DNA of 5,222 nt from Deltaproteobacteria bacterium (GTDB lineage Bacteria > Desulfobacterota > Deferrimicrobia > Deferrimicrobiales > Deferrimicrobiaceae), in contig DOTC01000149.1 in the NCBI GenBank assembly GCA_003513855.1, forward strand, positions 2,270 through 7,491, in the 5' to 3' direction. The notes under the pieces were generated by a model. It was not told the DNA's origin, did not search any database, and saw nothing but the letters and a program-made list of their open reading frames with translations. The position numbers were made by a program, and so were the translations under genes. The stretch's first letter is position 1. Each line of letters starts with the position of its first letter. Positions 1 to 4,455 of the stretch are shown here, piece after piece.

Positions 1-377
1 GGTATTACGTCGCCTCGTTCCCCGACCCGGAGAGCTTCGGCGAGAAGAACCTGTCCCGCTTTCCCGCCAGGCTTCGCACGCTCGACGTGGTGATCCTCCA
101 CGGCTTCCTCTTCGAGCGGATCCTGGGGATCTCCCCGGACGCGGTCACGGCGGGGGGGTTCGTCCGGTACTACAAGGAGGCCCGGAAAGCCGCCTCCGAG
201 CTCGCGGGCGGGGAGCTCCAGGCCGCCTTCTTCCTCAATCCGGTCACGATGGAGGAGTTCCGGGACGTCTCGCTCTCCGGGCACGTCCTCCCCCAGAAGA
301 CGACCTTCTTCTACCCTAAGATCCTGACGGGCCTTCTGATTCTCCCCGTGCGGGGAGATGACACGCTGCCGGGATAG
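1..377 (+). CDS. DUF1015 family protein, C-terminal part
   Basis: The reading frame is open from position 3 to the TAG at 375-377, giving the last 124 residues of a protein that begins before the window. The C-terminus is typical of the DUF1015 (COG4198) family: a hydrophobic stretch with VVILHGFLFERILGI, then AAFFLNPVTMEEF, and finally the hallmark VLPQKTTFFYPKILTGL just before the end. The family is widespread and roughly 400 residues long; no reaction is established that I can name, so no function is claimed. The gene overlaps the following methyltransferase gene by 20 bases, which suggests co-transcription and translational coupling. Composition is strongly GC-rich like the next two genes. 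Family assignment is confident from the terminal motif; the 5' end is outside the window. Confidence 0.88.
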   Translation, partial: YYVASFPDPESFGEKNLSRFPARLRTLDVVILHGFLFERILGISPDAVTAGGFVRYYKEARKAASELAGGELQAAFFLNPVTMEEFRDVSLSGHVLPQKTTFFYPKILTGLLILPVRGDDTLPG

Positions 378-1095
378 GGGGGGTGCGATTCCCCCCCTCC
401 GGGTCCGCCAGCCGGAGAAGGGGTACCGGTTCTCCATCGATTCCGTGCTGCTTGCCGATTTCGCGTCCGCCTATTGCGGCAGGTCGGTCCTCGATCTGGG
501 CACCGGGTCGGGGGTCGTTCTTCTTCTCCTCGCCCGGCGGTGCGATGTCCTGAAAACGGGGGTGGGAGTGGAGATCCAGCGGACGCTGTGGGAGTACGCC
601 TGCCGGAACATCCGGGAGAGCGGGCTGGGGGAGCGTCTTTCCGCCGTTTTGGGCGATCTCCGGGAAACGGTCCCGGGGCTCTCCCCGCGCTCCTTCGATC
701 TCGTGGTCGCCAACCCCCCGTACCGGAAAATCGGTGAGGGGAGGAGGAACCCGGACCCCCGCAAGGAGATCGCCCGCCACGAGGTGGCGTGCACGATGGC
801 CGACGTCTTCTCCGCCGCGGGGAAATATCTCGCCCCGCGGGGCCGTTTCGCGATCGTCTGTCCCTCGGCCCGCCTCCCGGAGCTGTTCGCCCTGGGCGAG
901 GCCGCCGGCATCCTGCCGGAGACCATACGGTTCGTCCATCCCCACGCCGACGAGCCGGCGAACCGGGTGCTGGTGGCGGGAAGCCGCCGGAAGACGGCGG
1001 AGCAGGTCGTCCTGCCTCCCCTCGTCGTCTATGCGGGCAGACGCCGGTATCATCCGGAAGTCGAGAAGATCTTCACGGGGTTTTTCCGGGAGTAG
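358..1095 (+). CDS. trmN6: tRNA1(Val) (adenine(37)-N6)-methyltransferase TrmN6-like
   Basis: A 245-residue class I SAM-dependent methyltransferase. Residues 19-34 (PEKGYRFSIDSVLLAD) match the N-terminal signature of the YfiC/TrmN6 family. Motif I, LDLGTGSG, lies at 45-52. An acidic residue of the SAM pocket follows in GVEIQ (68-73). The catalytic NPPY of N6-adenine methyltransferases is at 119-122, and ARHE, also typical of the family, is at 139-142. In Escherichia coli the enzyme makes m6A37 in tRNA1(Val) in the cytoplasm; exact specificity here is inferred. ATG 358 is the first usable start after an in-frame TGA at 337. A GGGGAG directly abuts it with no spacer, so initiation probably relies on coupling to the overlapping DUF1015 gene. 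Length and motif order are normal. Confidence 0.87.
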   Translation: MTRCRDRGGAIPPLRVRQPEKGYRFSIDSVLLADFASAYCGRSVLDLGTGSGVVLLLLARRCDVLKTGVGVEIQRTLWEYACRNIRESGLGERLSAVLGDLRETVPGLSPRSFDLVVANPPYRKIGEGRRNPDPRKEIARHEVACTMADVFSAAGKYLAPRGRFAIVCPSARLPELFALGEAAGILPETIRFVHPHADEPANRVLVAGSRRKTAEQVVLPPLVVYAGRRRYHPEVEKIFTGFFRE

Positions 1096-1128
1096 GGGGT
1101 CCGGACGGGACGCGCGGTGCCGGGAAGC

Positions 1129-1605
1129 CTATCCTTTCCTGCGGGACGACTTCCGGCTGATGGAGCGAAGGATCTCGCGGGTCTCGGGATCGCGGACCTC
1201 CTCGAGGCCTCCGGGATCGGGGGGGAGAGGACCGTCGGAGTGCGGAGCCGGTTCCGCCGCCGGGGACGGCTCCTTCCCGGAGAGGGATTCCGTCATGTCG
1301 GACGGGCAGCTCCCGGAATCGACGGCGAACCGGATCTCCCGGATCGCCTCCCCGCCCGCGGACGACCGGATCCGTTCGAGCAGCGCCGGCTTGGAAAGCT
1401 GAAGCTCCTGGGCCCACGCGTGGTTCCGGACGAAGACCGTCAGCACGCCGTTGCGGATTTTCCCCGGGGAGGTCTTCCCGGCGAGGAGGGGACCGACGAT
1501 CTTCTCCCAGGACCGGAGGAGGCGCACCTGGGTCGCGACGGCGGGAAGACCGAGCGTGTCGGCGAGGAGCGTCTCCAGGATCGTCGACAGTCTCCGGACG
1601 CTCAC
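1129..1605 (-). CDS. DUF721 domain protein (DciA-like)
   Basis: A 158-residue protein with an N-terminal DUF721 domain at about residues 5-97. Its core WEKIVGPLLAGKTSP (33-47), NGVLTVFV (52-59) and HAWAQELQLSKPALLERI (62-79) is characteristic of the family. Some DUF721 proteins (DciA) load or recruit the replicative helicase DnaB; whether this protein does so is an inference from the domain. The tail after residue 100 is Pro/Ser/Glu-rich and probably disordered, ending in a basic SRKSSRRKG. Start is GTG at 1603-1605, preceded on the minus strand by a strong GGAAGGGGGG. The upstream membrane-protein gene stops in the same bases (GTGA overlap), so the two are likely translationally coupled. The gene converges on trmN6, with only 33 bases between the stops and no convincing terminator there. 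Confidence 0.84.
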   Translation of the reverse strand: MSVRRLSTILETLLADTLGLPAVATQVRLLRSWEKIVGPLLAGKTSPGKIRNGVLTVFVRNHAWAQELQLSKPALLERIRSSAGGEAIREIRFAVDSGSCPSDMTESLSGKEPSPAAEPAPHSDGPLPPDPGGLEEVRDPETREILRSISRKSSRRKG

Positions 1606-1877
1606 CGGACCCCCCCTTCCATCCGCCTGCGCGCCCTACCCCCCGCGATCTGCCCGGCGACGGCGCAGAGAATGAAGAAGGGGATCAGCCAGGAGGTGAC
1701 GTGGTTGGCGATCCTGAGCCAGGCGATCAGGGGAATGGAAAGGTGGACGTACACGAACCAGGCGAGGGAATATTTCCGCTGCCCTTCGCGAAGATAGCCC
1801 AGGGGGATGTTGAGGACCAGCGCTGTGACGCCGATGAGTCCCATGAAGGATAAGGTATGGATGCTCAGGATGATCGT
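1602..1877 (-). CDS. Small three-helix conserved membrane protein, start uncertain
   Basis: About 91 residues, with hydrophobic segments near residues 8-27, 40-58 and 64-85 and a basic C-terminus (GGRARRRMEGG). The stretch LSFMGLIGVTALVLNIPLGY is one I recognise from small conserved deltaproteobacterial membrane proteins, but no function is known to me. The 5' end is unusual. A TATAAT box at 1903-1908 limits the transcript, and between it and the conserved segment there is no ATG, GTG or TTG in frame. ACG 1877 (followed by ATC ATC CTG) is placed where homologues would begin, downstream of GGGAGG and GGCGGGA. The first in-frame ATG is at 1844, inside the conserved segment and without a binding site. 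A longer reading frame back to 2117 runs through the recombinase remnant and is not credible as protein. The stop overlaps the DUF721 start. Confidence 0.68.
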   Translation of the reverse strand, partial: TIILSIHTLSFMGLIGVTALVLNIPLGYLREGQRKYSLAWFVYVHLSIPLIAWLRIANHVTSWLIPFFILCAVAGQIAGGRARRRMEGGVR

Positions 1878-1902
1878 TTCCCGCCCGTCGGTTCCTCCCG
1901 GG

Positions 1903-1931
1903 ATTATAATGGAAAACTCCGGAAGGGAGAA
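1903..1931 (-). promoter_or_regulatory. Sigma70-like promoter for the membrane protein-DUF721 pair
   Basis: On the minus strand a perfect TATAAT (complement of 1903-1908) has a weak -35-like TTCTCC at 1926-1931, with a 17-base spacer. Transcription would begin near 1896, leaving a leader of only about 20 bases before the proposed start at 1877. The octamer ATTATAAT is its own reverse complement, so a rightward -10 could be read there too, but nothing suitable lies downstream. The -10 overlaps the last stop codon of the recombinase remnant (1904-1906), so the promoter sits exactly at the edge of the accessory DNA. Confidence 0.5.
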
Positions 1932-2334
1932 AAGAACACTTCCATTTTCTGTATTGTACCGTCGGACGTCTCCTCCCGTTTGCAGGGGTTTGCGGATTTT
2001 CCGATGATGTCGCGTCGTCCCACAATCTCCTTGGCATCGGAAACGGAGTGAGAGTAAAGATTCGTCGTCAAATCGACCTTGTCCCCGTCCGCAAGGCCGA
2101 TTCCGCCATCCTCGCACGGTAAATCCTCAAGGCCGCATCTCACTCGGGCGACATCGCGATAACCCGCTCCCTGCCACTATTAGGGGAGCCGAGGTTGCCT
2201 TTATTGATTGTCCGCCGGACCGTTATAGCCCCCGCATCAAAATCGACATCATCCCAAGACAAGGCACAAATCTCCCCGATGAGAAGTCCCGCGCTAATGC
2301 TTGCAAAATCCTACAGGGAGGGTAACCGTTTCAC
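1904..2334 (-). pseudogene. Decayed tyrosine recombinase (phage-type integrase) fragment
   Basis: The minus strand encodes a clear piece of the catalytic domain of a tyrosine recombinase. One frame reads SAGLLIGEICALSWDDVDFD, then ITVRRTINKGNLGSPNSGRE, RVIAMSPE and, after a stop, AALRIYRARMAESAL. This frame carries stops at 2311-2313, 2140-2142 and 2068-2070. The usual catalytic Arg of the GLRxGE box is Leu (codon 2281-2283). In another frame the C-terminal signature DLTTNLYSHSVSDAKEIV appears, keeping the nucleophilic Tyr (codon 2054-2056). The segment normally between these parts, including the HxxR box, is missing: about 60-70 residues by comparison with the family. The result is a remnant with nonsense mutations, a frameshift and an internal deletion, lacking most of its N-terminal DNA-binding domain. 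It cannot be active. It marks an old integration event at the end of the conserved block. Confidence 0.8.
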
Positions 2335-2348
2335 CGTACTCGTTTTTT

Positions 2349-2389
2349 CTTGTAAATTCTGAAAAGACGCAGTTATTACAAGTCTTTTC
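2349..2389. repeat. Two interlaced inverted repeats
   Basis: CTTGTAA (2349-2355) pairs with TTACAAG (2376-2382), and GAAAAGAC (2361-2368) pairs with GTCTTTTC (2382-2389). The order is A-B-A'-B', so in RNA the two stems could form a pseudoknot or act as alternatives; in DNA they could be protein or recombinase binding arms. The block lies just after the stop of the ribbon-helix-helix gene and before the recombinase remnant. There is no T-run after either stem, so it is not a standard terminator. Confidence 0.45.
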
Positions 2390-2395
2390 CATCGC

Positions 2396-2620
2396 TCACC
2401 CCTCCCTCTTTTTACGTCTCCGCTCAAGCCTCGGGAGCAGTTCTGGGCTTGGAACAGGGGGCATCGCAATCGGGGTCTTTCCTCTCTTTCTTCCCCTGCC
2501 CACGTATTCCTCAATCCGCGCCCGAAGCCAGTCGGAAAAGTTCGTTCCGTCCTCCGCGAGTTTTATGCGGAGTGCCCTATGCATCTCATCAGGGATTAGC
2601 GCATTGATTCGCTTGACCAT
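2396..2620 (-). CDS. Ribbon-helix-helix DNA-binding protein
   Basis: A 74-residue protein whose first 40 residues fit the ribbon-helix-helix fold: a short beta strand VKRINALIP (2-10) that would contact DNA, helix A DEMHRALRIKLAEDG (11-25), the turn TNFSDW (26-31) and helix B LRARIEEYV (32-40). The tail is basic and proline-containing (GRGRKRGKTP, then LERRRKKREG), likely giving extra DNA contact. Such proteins act as dimers, usually as autorepressors, antitoxins or accessory factors of plasmids and integrative elements. No toxin gene adjoins it, and it lies next to a recombinase remnant, so a regulator of the lost element is most likely. ATG 2620 is preceded by a strong GGGAGGGAGGGAA. The frame is intact and a good promoter lies upstream, so it may still be expressed. 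Confidence 0.78.
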   Translation of the reverse strand: MVKRINALIPDEMHRALRIKLAEDGTNFSDWLRARIEEYVGRGRKRGKTPIAMPPVPSPELLPRLERRRKKREG

Positions 2621-2639
2621 GTTCCCTCCCTCCCCGGGG

Positions 2640-2678
2640 TATATGTATATATATATCGCTTCATCATCGGGTAGTCAA
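2640..2678 (-). promoter_or_regulatory. Promoter and possible operator of the ribbon-helix-helix gene
   Basis: On the minus strand TTGACT (complement of 2673-2678) and TATATA (2650-2655) are separated by exactly 17 bases, a near-ideal sigma70 arrangement. The start point would be near 2643, about 23 bases before ATG 2620, with a purine-rich binding site in between. The -10 lies in an alternating TA tract (2640-2656). Ribbon-helix-helix proteins commonly bind repeats overlapping their own promoters, so this tract is a candidate autoregulatory site; that part is inference. Confidence 0.6.
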
Positions 2679-2855
2679 GCGGGGATTTCATCCGGGAGTC
2701 TTAACCGTTGCGTGAAGGGTTTCACAATCATGCAAACCCGGGAAATGCTCTGCCAATAACCGCACCCCCGTCTTCCTCCGAATCTTTGAATCCCGCGAAG
2801 GGATATCGTTATCAAATTGTTGAGTGGTTTTAATGGTTTGTAGAGGAGGATTATC

Positions 2856-2918
2856 ATGGACCTCATCTTCGTCGGTTTAGCCATAATTGTCGTTTCCAAG
2901 CTCATGAGAGGCGATTGA
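2856..2918 (+). CDS. Small hydrophobic peptide, 20 residues
   Basis: ATG 2856 begins a 20-codon frame ending in TGA (2916-2918). AGGAGG (2844-2849) sits six bases upstream, the best Shine-Dalgarno sequence in the window. The peptide starts MDLIFVGLAIIVV and ends SKLMRGD: one hydrophobic stretch of about 13 residues followed by a basic turn, as in very short single-pass membrane peptides. I do not recognise a family. It runs in the same direction as the cassette genes and lies about 150 bases before the first. Possible roles are a type I toxin-like peptide or a small membrane-protein subunit, but nothing selects between them. The call rests on the ideal binding site and the non-random hydrophobic pattern. 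Confidence 0.5.
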   Translation: MDLIFVGLAIIVVSKLMRGD

Positions 2919-3063
2919 TAGCAAATGACGGCGGGAGATGGAATGGTGAGCATCAAAGGTATTTTGTCCCCGGATGTGAAACTGTCCCCAATCTGTCCAT
3001 TTCAGAGCGATATCTTATAAACCACAATGAGGGAGAAGAGCGGTTGAGCACCTGTTGAGGGGC
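2919..3063. other. Spacer with TGTCCCC repeats before the first cassette
   Basis: No convincing gene is seen. TGTCCCC occurs at 2965-2971 and 2983-2989, with a partial TGTCC at 2994-2998. Closer to the cassette start GTTGAG is repeated (in the stretch GGTTGAGCACCTGTTGAGG) just before GCGTTGAAT. The left half of an attC or an attI site would be expected here if the first gene is a cassette, but no convincing partner for the 3064-3070 box was found. Confidence 0.35.
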
Positions 3064-3068
3064 GTTGA

Positions 3069-3449
3069 ATGCACGACTATCTCGAAAAAGTGGTTGCAGT
3101 CTTGGGGGAGATGTTAGGGAAGGTTCGGTCCCTAAACGATATCGGGTTGGCATTTTTCCTTGGGATCATCATGGGCGGCTCCCTTTGGTACATAGCCTCA
3201 TACATCGTTTACCTGCGCAGAGAGAGGAGGAAGAAGAAGTTATTACAGTTAACCCGGATCGGGAGGGAACTTTTCGGCATTCAGGAAACCGATGAGACGG
3301 GCGGCCAGGAAGGAAAACCTGAAATTGATGCTTTCCGTCGGCGGTTTCCCTTTGATGATCTCCCGAAGAAGAGAACTATAGTTGAAGACCAAACGTACAC
3401 AACATATGGGGAAGCTGAACGCAAGCATGATGAAGGAAAGACAGCATAA
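3069..3449 (+). CDS. Single-pass membrane protein of unknown function (cassette gene 1)
   Basis: A 126-residue protein I do not recognise. An amphipathic N-terminus (MHDYLEKVVAVLGEMLGKV) leads to one transmembrane helix at about 24-48. A strongly basic RRERRKKK (50-57) follows and should stay in the cytoplasm, placing the remaining 70 residues inside. That tail is charged and Pro/Glu/Lys-rich, with PFDDLPKKRT (94-103) and several Tyr and Thr near the end. ATG 3069 overlaps the cassette boundary box GTTGAAT, and GAGGGG (3057-3062) is six bases upstream. The stop is 33 bases before the attC-like site. Lower GC than the left block and lack of known relatives suit an integron cassette gene. The intact frame and good binding site support it being real. 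Confidence 0.66.
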   Translation: MHDYLEKVVAVLGEMLGKVRSLNDIGLAFFLGIIMGGSLWYIASYIVYLRRERRKKKLLQLTRIGRELFGIQETDETGGQEGKPEIDAFRRRFPFDDLPKKRTIVEDQTYTTYGEAERKHDEGKTA

Positions 3450-3470
3450 ACTAGGGTAGCCAAACGTAAG

Positions 3471-3486
3471 GAAGGGTCTGCCCTTC
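3471..3486 (+). terminator. Hairpin after cassette gene 1
   Basis: GAAGGG (3471-3476) and CCCTTC (3481-3486) form a perfect six-base stem with a TCTG loop, 21 bases after the stop of cassette gene 1. No T-run follows, so it would be at best a weak terminator or an RNA-stabilising structure. It overlaps the left box of the attC-like site. Confidence 0.28.
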
Positions 3487-3558
3487 AACAGGTCTTCATC
3501 CCGTGAACCTCCCACCGGAGGAACCGACGAGGAAAACAGCTTAGCCGGAGCGTTAGAA
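3483..3558 (+). other. attC-like recombination site 1
   Basis: The site spans 76 bases, from CTTCAAC (R'-like, 3483-3489) to GTTAGAA (R''-like, 3552-3558). The right half AGCTTAGCCGGAGCGTTAGA closely follows the layout of well-known attC right halves (GCTTAA..., then GCGTTAGA). A central hairpin has CCTCC (3508-3512), loop CACC and GGAGG (3517-3521), flanked by an imperfect extended stem. The last base of R'' departs from GTTRRRY (A in place of a pyrimidine), and the outer part of the right arm has about a dozen more bases than the left, so the fold is imperfect. Confidence 0.52.
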
Positions 3559-3596
3559 AACACTATGAATAAGTGGTTTTCGGGTGCAAACAACCT

Positions 3597-3947
3597 ATGG
3601 CGAGCCCTCAGATAAAGATTCTGCTCTCACTAGCAGGCGTTTCAATCGTCTATGCTTTTGTATACGAGATCCGGATGTCTCGAAAAGCTAGCCGACTCGC
3701 GTTCTGGCTCCAGAAAGAGCGTCCTGACCTCTGGTCGGAATTGAATTTCGTTGCAAGAAACTGGAATGGTGGCCAGCCCGGATTAAAGAGACTCTATCGT
3801 AGGAATGTTGTCGGCCTTCCAAGGTTTGAGCAGGAATATGAGGAAATACGTACCATGGAGCGGAAGCTTCTTTGGGGCATCGGCATAGGTTCTATGTGCA
3901 TTGGCTTAGTCCTTATAGGTTCCAGATTTTGGGGCTGGCGTTGGTAG
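3597..3947 (+). CDS. Two-helix membrane protein, UspB-like in layout (cassette gene 2)
   Basis: A 116-residue protein from ATG 3597; GTG 3573 would add eight residues. It has one transmembrane helix at each end (about 8-23 and 91-109) and a charged cytoplasmic middle with FWLQKERPDLWSELN (36-50), GGQPGLKRL (58-66) and EQEYEEIRTMERKLLWG (78-94). Length, topology and the central pattern (leucine-rich segment, P-x-L, GQP, then an acidic-basic helix entering the second membrane segment) recall universal stress protein B of enterobacteria, but identity looks low and the link is tentative. Neither start has a good Shine-Dalgarno sequence. ATG 3565, at the usual cassette-start position, opens a different frame of only 16 codons that overlaps ATG 3597, so reinitiation is possible. 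It is flanked by exactly complementary cassette boxes. Confidence 0.66.
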   Translation: MASPQIKILLSLAGVSIVYAFVYEIRMSRKASRLAFWLQKERPDLWSELNFVARNWNGGQPGLKRLYRRNVVGLPRFEQEYEEIRTMERKLLWGIGIGSMCIGLVLIGSRFWGWRW

Positions 3948-3981
3948 AATGGACGCACATCTCTTGCAACTTGTTGGTGCT

Positions 3982-4071
3982 TTCTAACCGCTTGCTGAAG
4001 CTGACGGTTCGCCCTCTTGTCTGCAGCCTGGCGATGAAACCATCGGAAGCAAGGACGAAACCACTTTAGAA
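3982..4071 (+). other. attC-like recombination site 2
   Basis: The left box TTCTAAC (3982-3988) is followed after eight bases by GAAGCTGACGG (3997-4007), resembling the left half of classical attC sites (CTAAC, then AAGC-GACG). GTC...AGC around 4019-4026 can pair partly with GCTGAC. The right end is unclear: TTTAGAA (4065-4071) complements the left box at six of seven positions but lacks the required G of GTT. CGATG-AAAC-CATCG (4032-4045) adds another hairpin. The left half is convincing; the right half looks eroded. Confidence 0.48.
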
Positions 4072-4082
4072 TGAATGGTTTC
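4057..4082 (+). promoter_or_regulatory. Inverted repeat enclosing the start codon of cassette gene 3
   Basis: GAAACCA (4057-4063) and TGGTTTC (4076-4082) are perfect seven-base complements with a 12-base loop that contains the stop of a minileader (TAG 4067-4069) and the ATG at 4071. In mRNA this would present or hide the start codon. Translation of the minileader from ATG 4034 would open the left arm. This is a structural observation with no known precedent that I can name. Confidence 0.35.
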
Positions 4083-4445
4083 TTCTTTTATATCGGCTCA
4101 GCCGTAATTTTCCTCTGGGGAGTAGGTCACCTTGTCCCAACAAGTAGAATTGTTCAAGGCTTCGGGTCACTCTCAGAAGATAATTTTCGGATTATTACGA
4201 TGGAATGGATTTCAGAAGGACTTGCATTGTGTTTCATCGGTGTTCTGGTCTTCATCACCACCCTGTATGCCGGGCCACATAGCCAGGCAATAAAGATCGT
4301 TGGACCCACATGTGCGTTAATGCTTTTAATCATGGCAACACTTTCGATTTTTACAGGGGCACGAACTTCGATATTGCCAATGCGTATATGCCCTGTCGTA
4401 AAAACAATCACGGCTGTATTGTTTTTGATTGGCACCTATTATTGA
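4071..4445 (+). CDS. Four-helix membrane protein of unknown function (cassette gene 3)
   Basis: A 124-residue integral membrane protein with predicted helices at about 4-22, 47-67, 74-95 and 105-123. The conserved-looking cytoplasmic segment between helices 1 and 2 reads FGSLSEDNFRIITMEWISEG (31-50). Together with FLWGVGHLVPT (14-24) and FTGAR (94-98) it matches a small four-helix family I recall from diverse bacteria, often annotated only as hypothetical. No function is known to me. ATG 4071 has no good Shine-Dalgarno sequence. It lies one base after the stop of an 11-codon minileader (4034-4069) and inside the loop of a GAAACCA/TGGTTTC inverted repeat, so translation may depend on reinitiation. 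The stop is ten bases before the next attC-like site. The intact frame supports a functional gene. Confidence 0.7.
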   Translation: MNGFFFYIGSAVIFLWGVGHLVPTSRIVQGFGSLSEDNFRIITMEWISEGLALCFIGVLVFITTLYAGPHSQAIKIVGPTCALMLLIMATLSIFTGARTSILPMRICPVVKTITAVLFLIGTYY

Positions 4446-4455
4446 ACAAGAGGTG

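Noticed and set aside
316..1053. Long leftward open frame opposite the methyltransferase
   Set aside because: It is a GC-driven antisense shadow of trmN6: rich in Arg, Pro and Gly, with no recognisable domain.
1096..1128. Terminator between the converging trmN6 and DUF721 genes
   Set aside because: Only a four-base GGAA/TTCC pairing with no T-run was found nearby.
734..1797. Rightward open frames over the end of trmN6 and opposite the DUF721 gene
   Set aside because: They have low-complexity Arg/Ser/Gly/Pro composition and overlap genes with clear family motifs.
1878..2117. N-terminal extension of the small membrane protein to ATG 2117
   Set aside because: It would be read through the out-of-frame recombinase relic and upstream of the TATAAT promoter.
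2301..2759. 152-codon rightward frame
   Set aside because: It lies antisense to the ribbon-helix-helix gene and its promoter, has no domain, and the leftward gene has a much better start.
2775..2810. tRNA-like stretch around GAATCTTTGAATCCCGCG
   Set aside because: There is no GTTCGANNC loop and no cloverleaf pairing; no tRNA was found anywhere in the window.
2675..2956. 93-codon leftward frame across the regulator's upstream region
   Set aside because: It overlaps the regulator promoter and the peptide gene with its ideal binding site; no family resemblance was seen.
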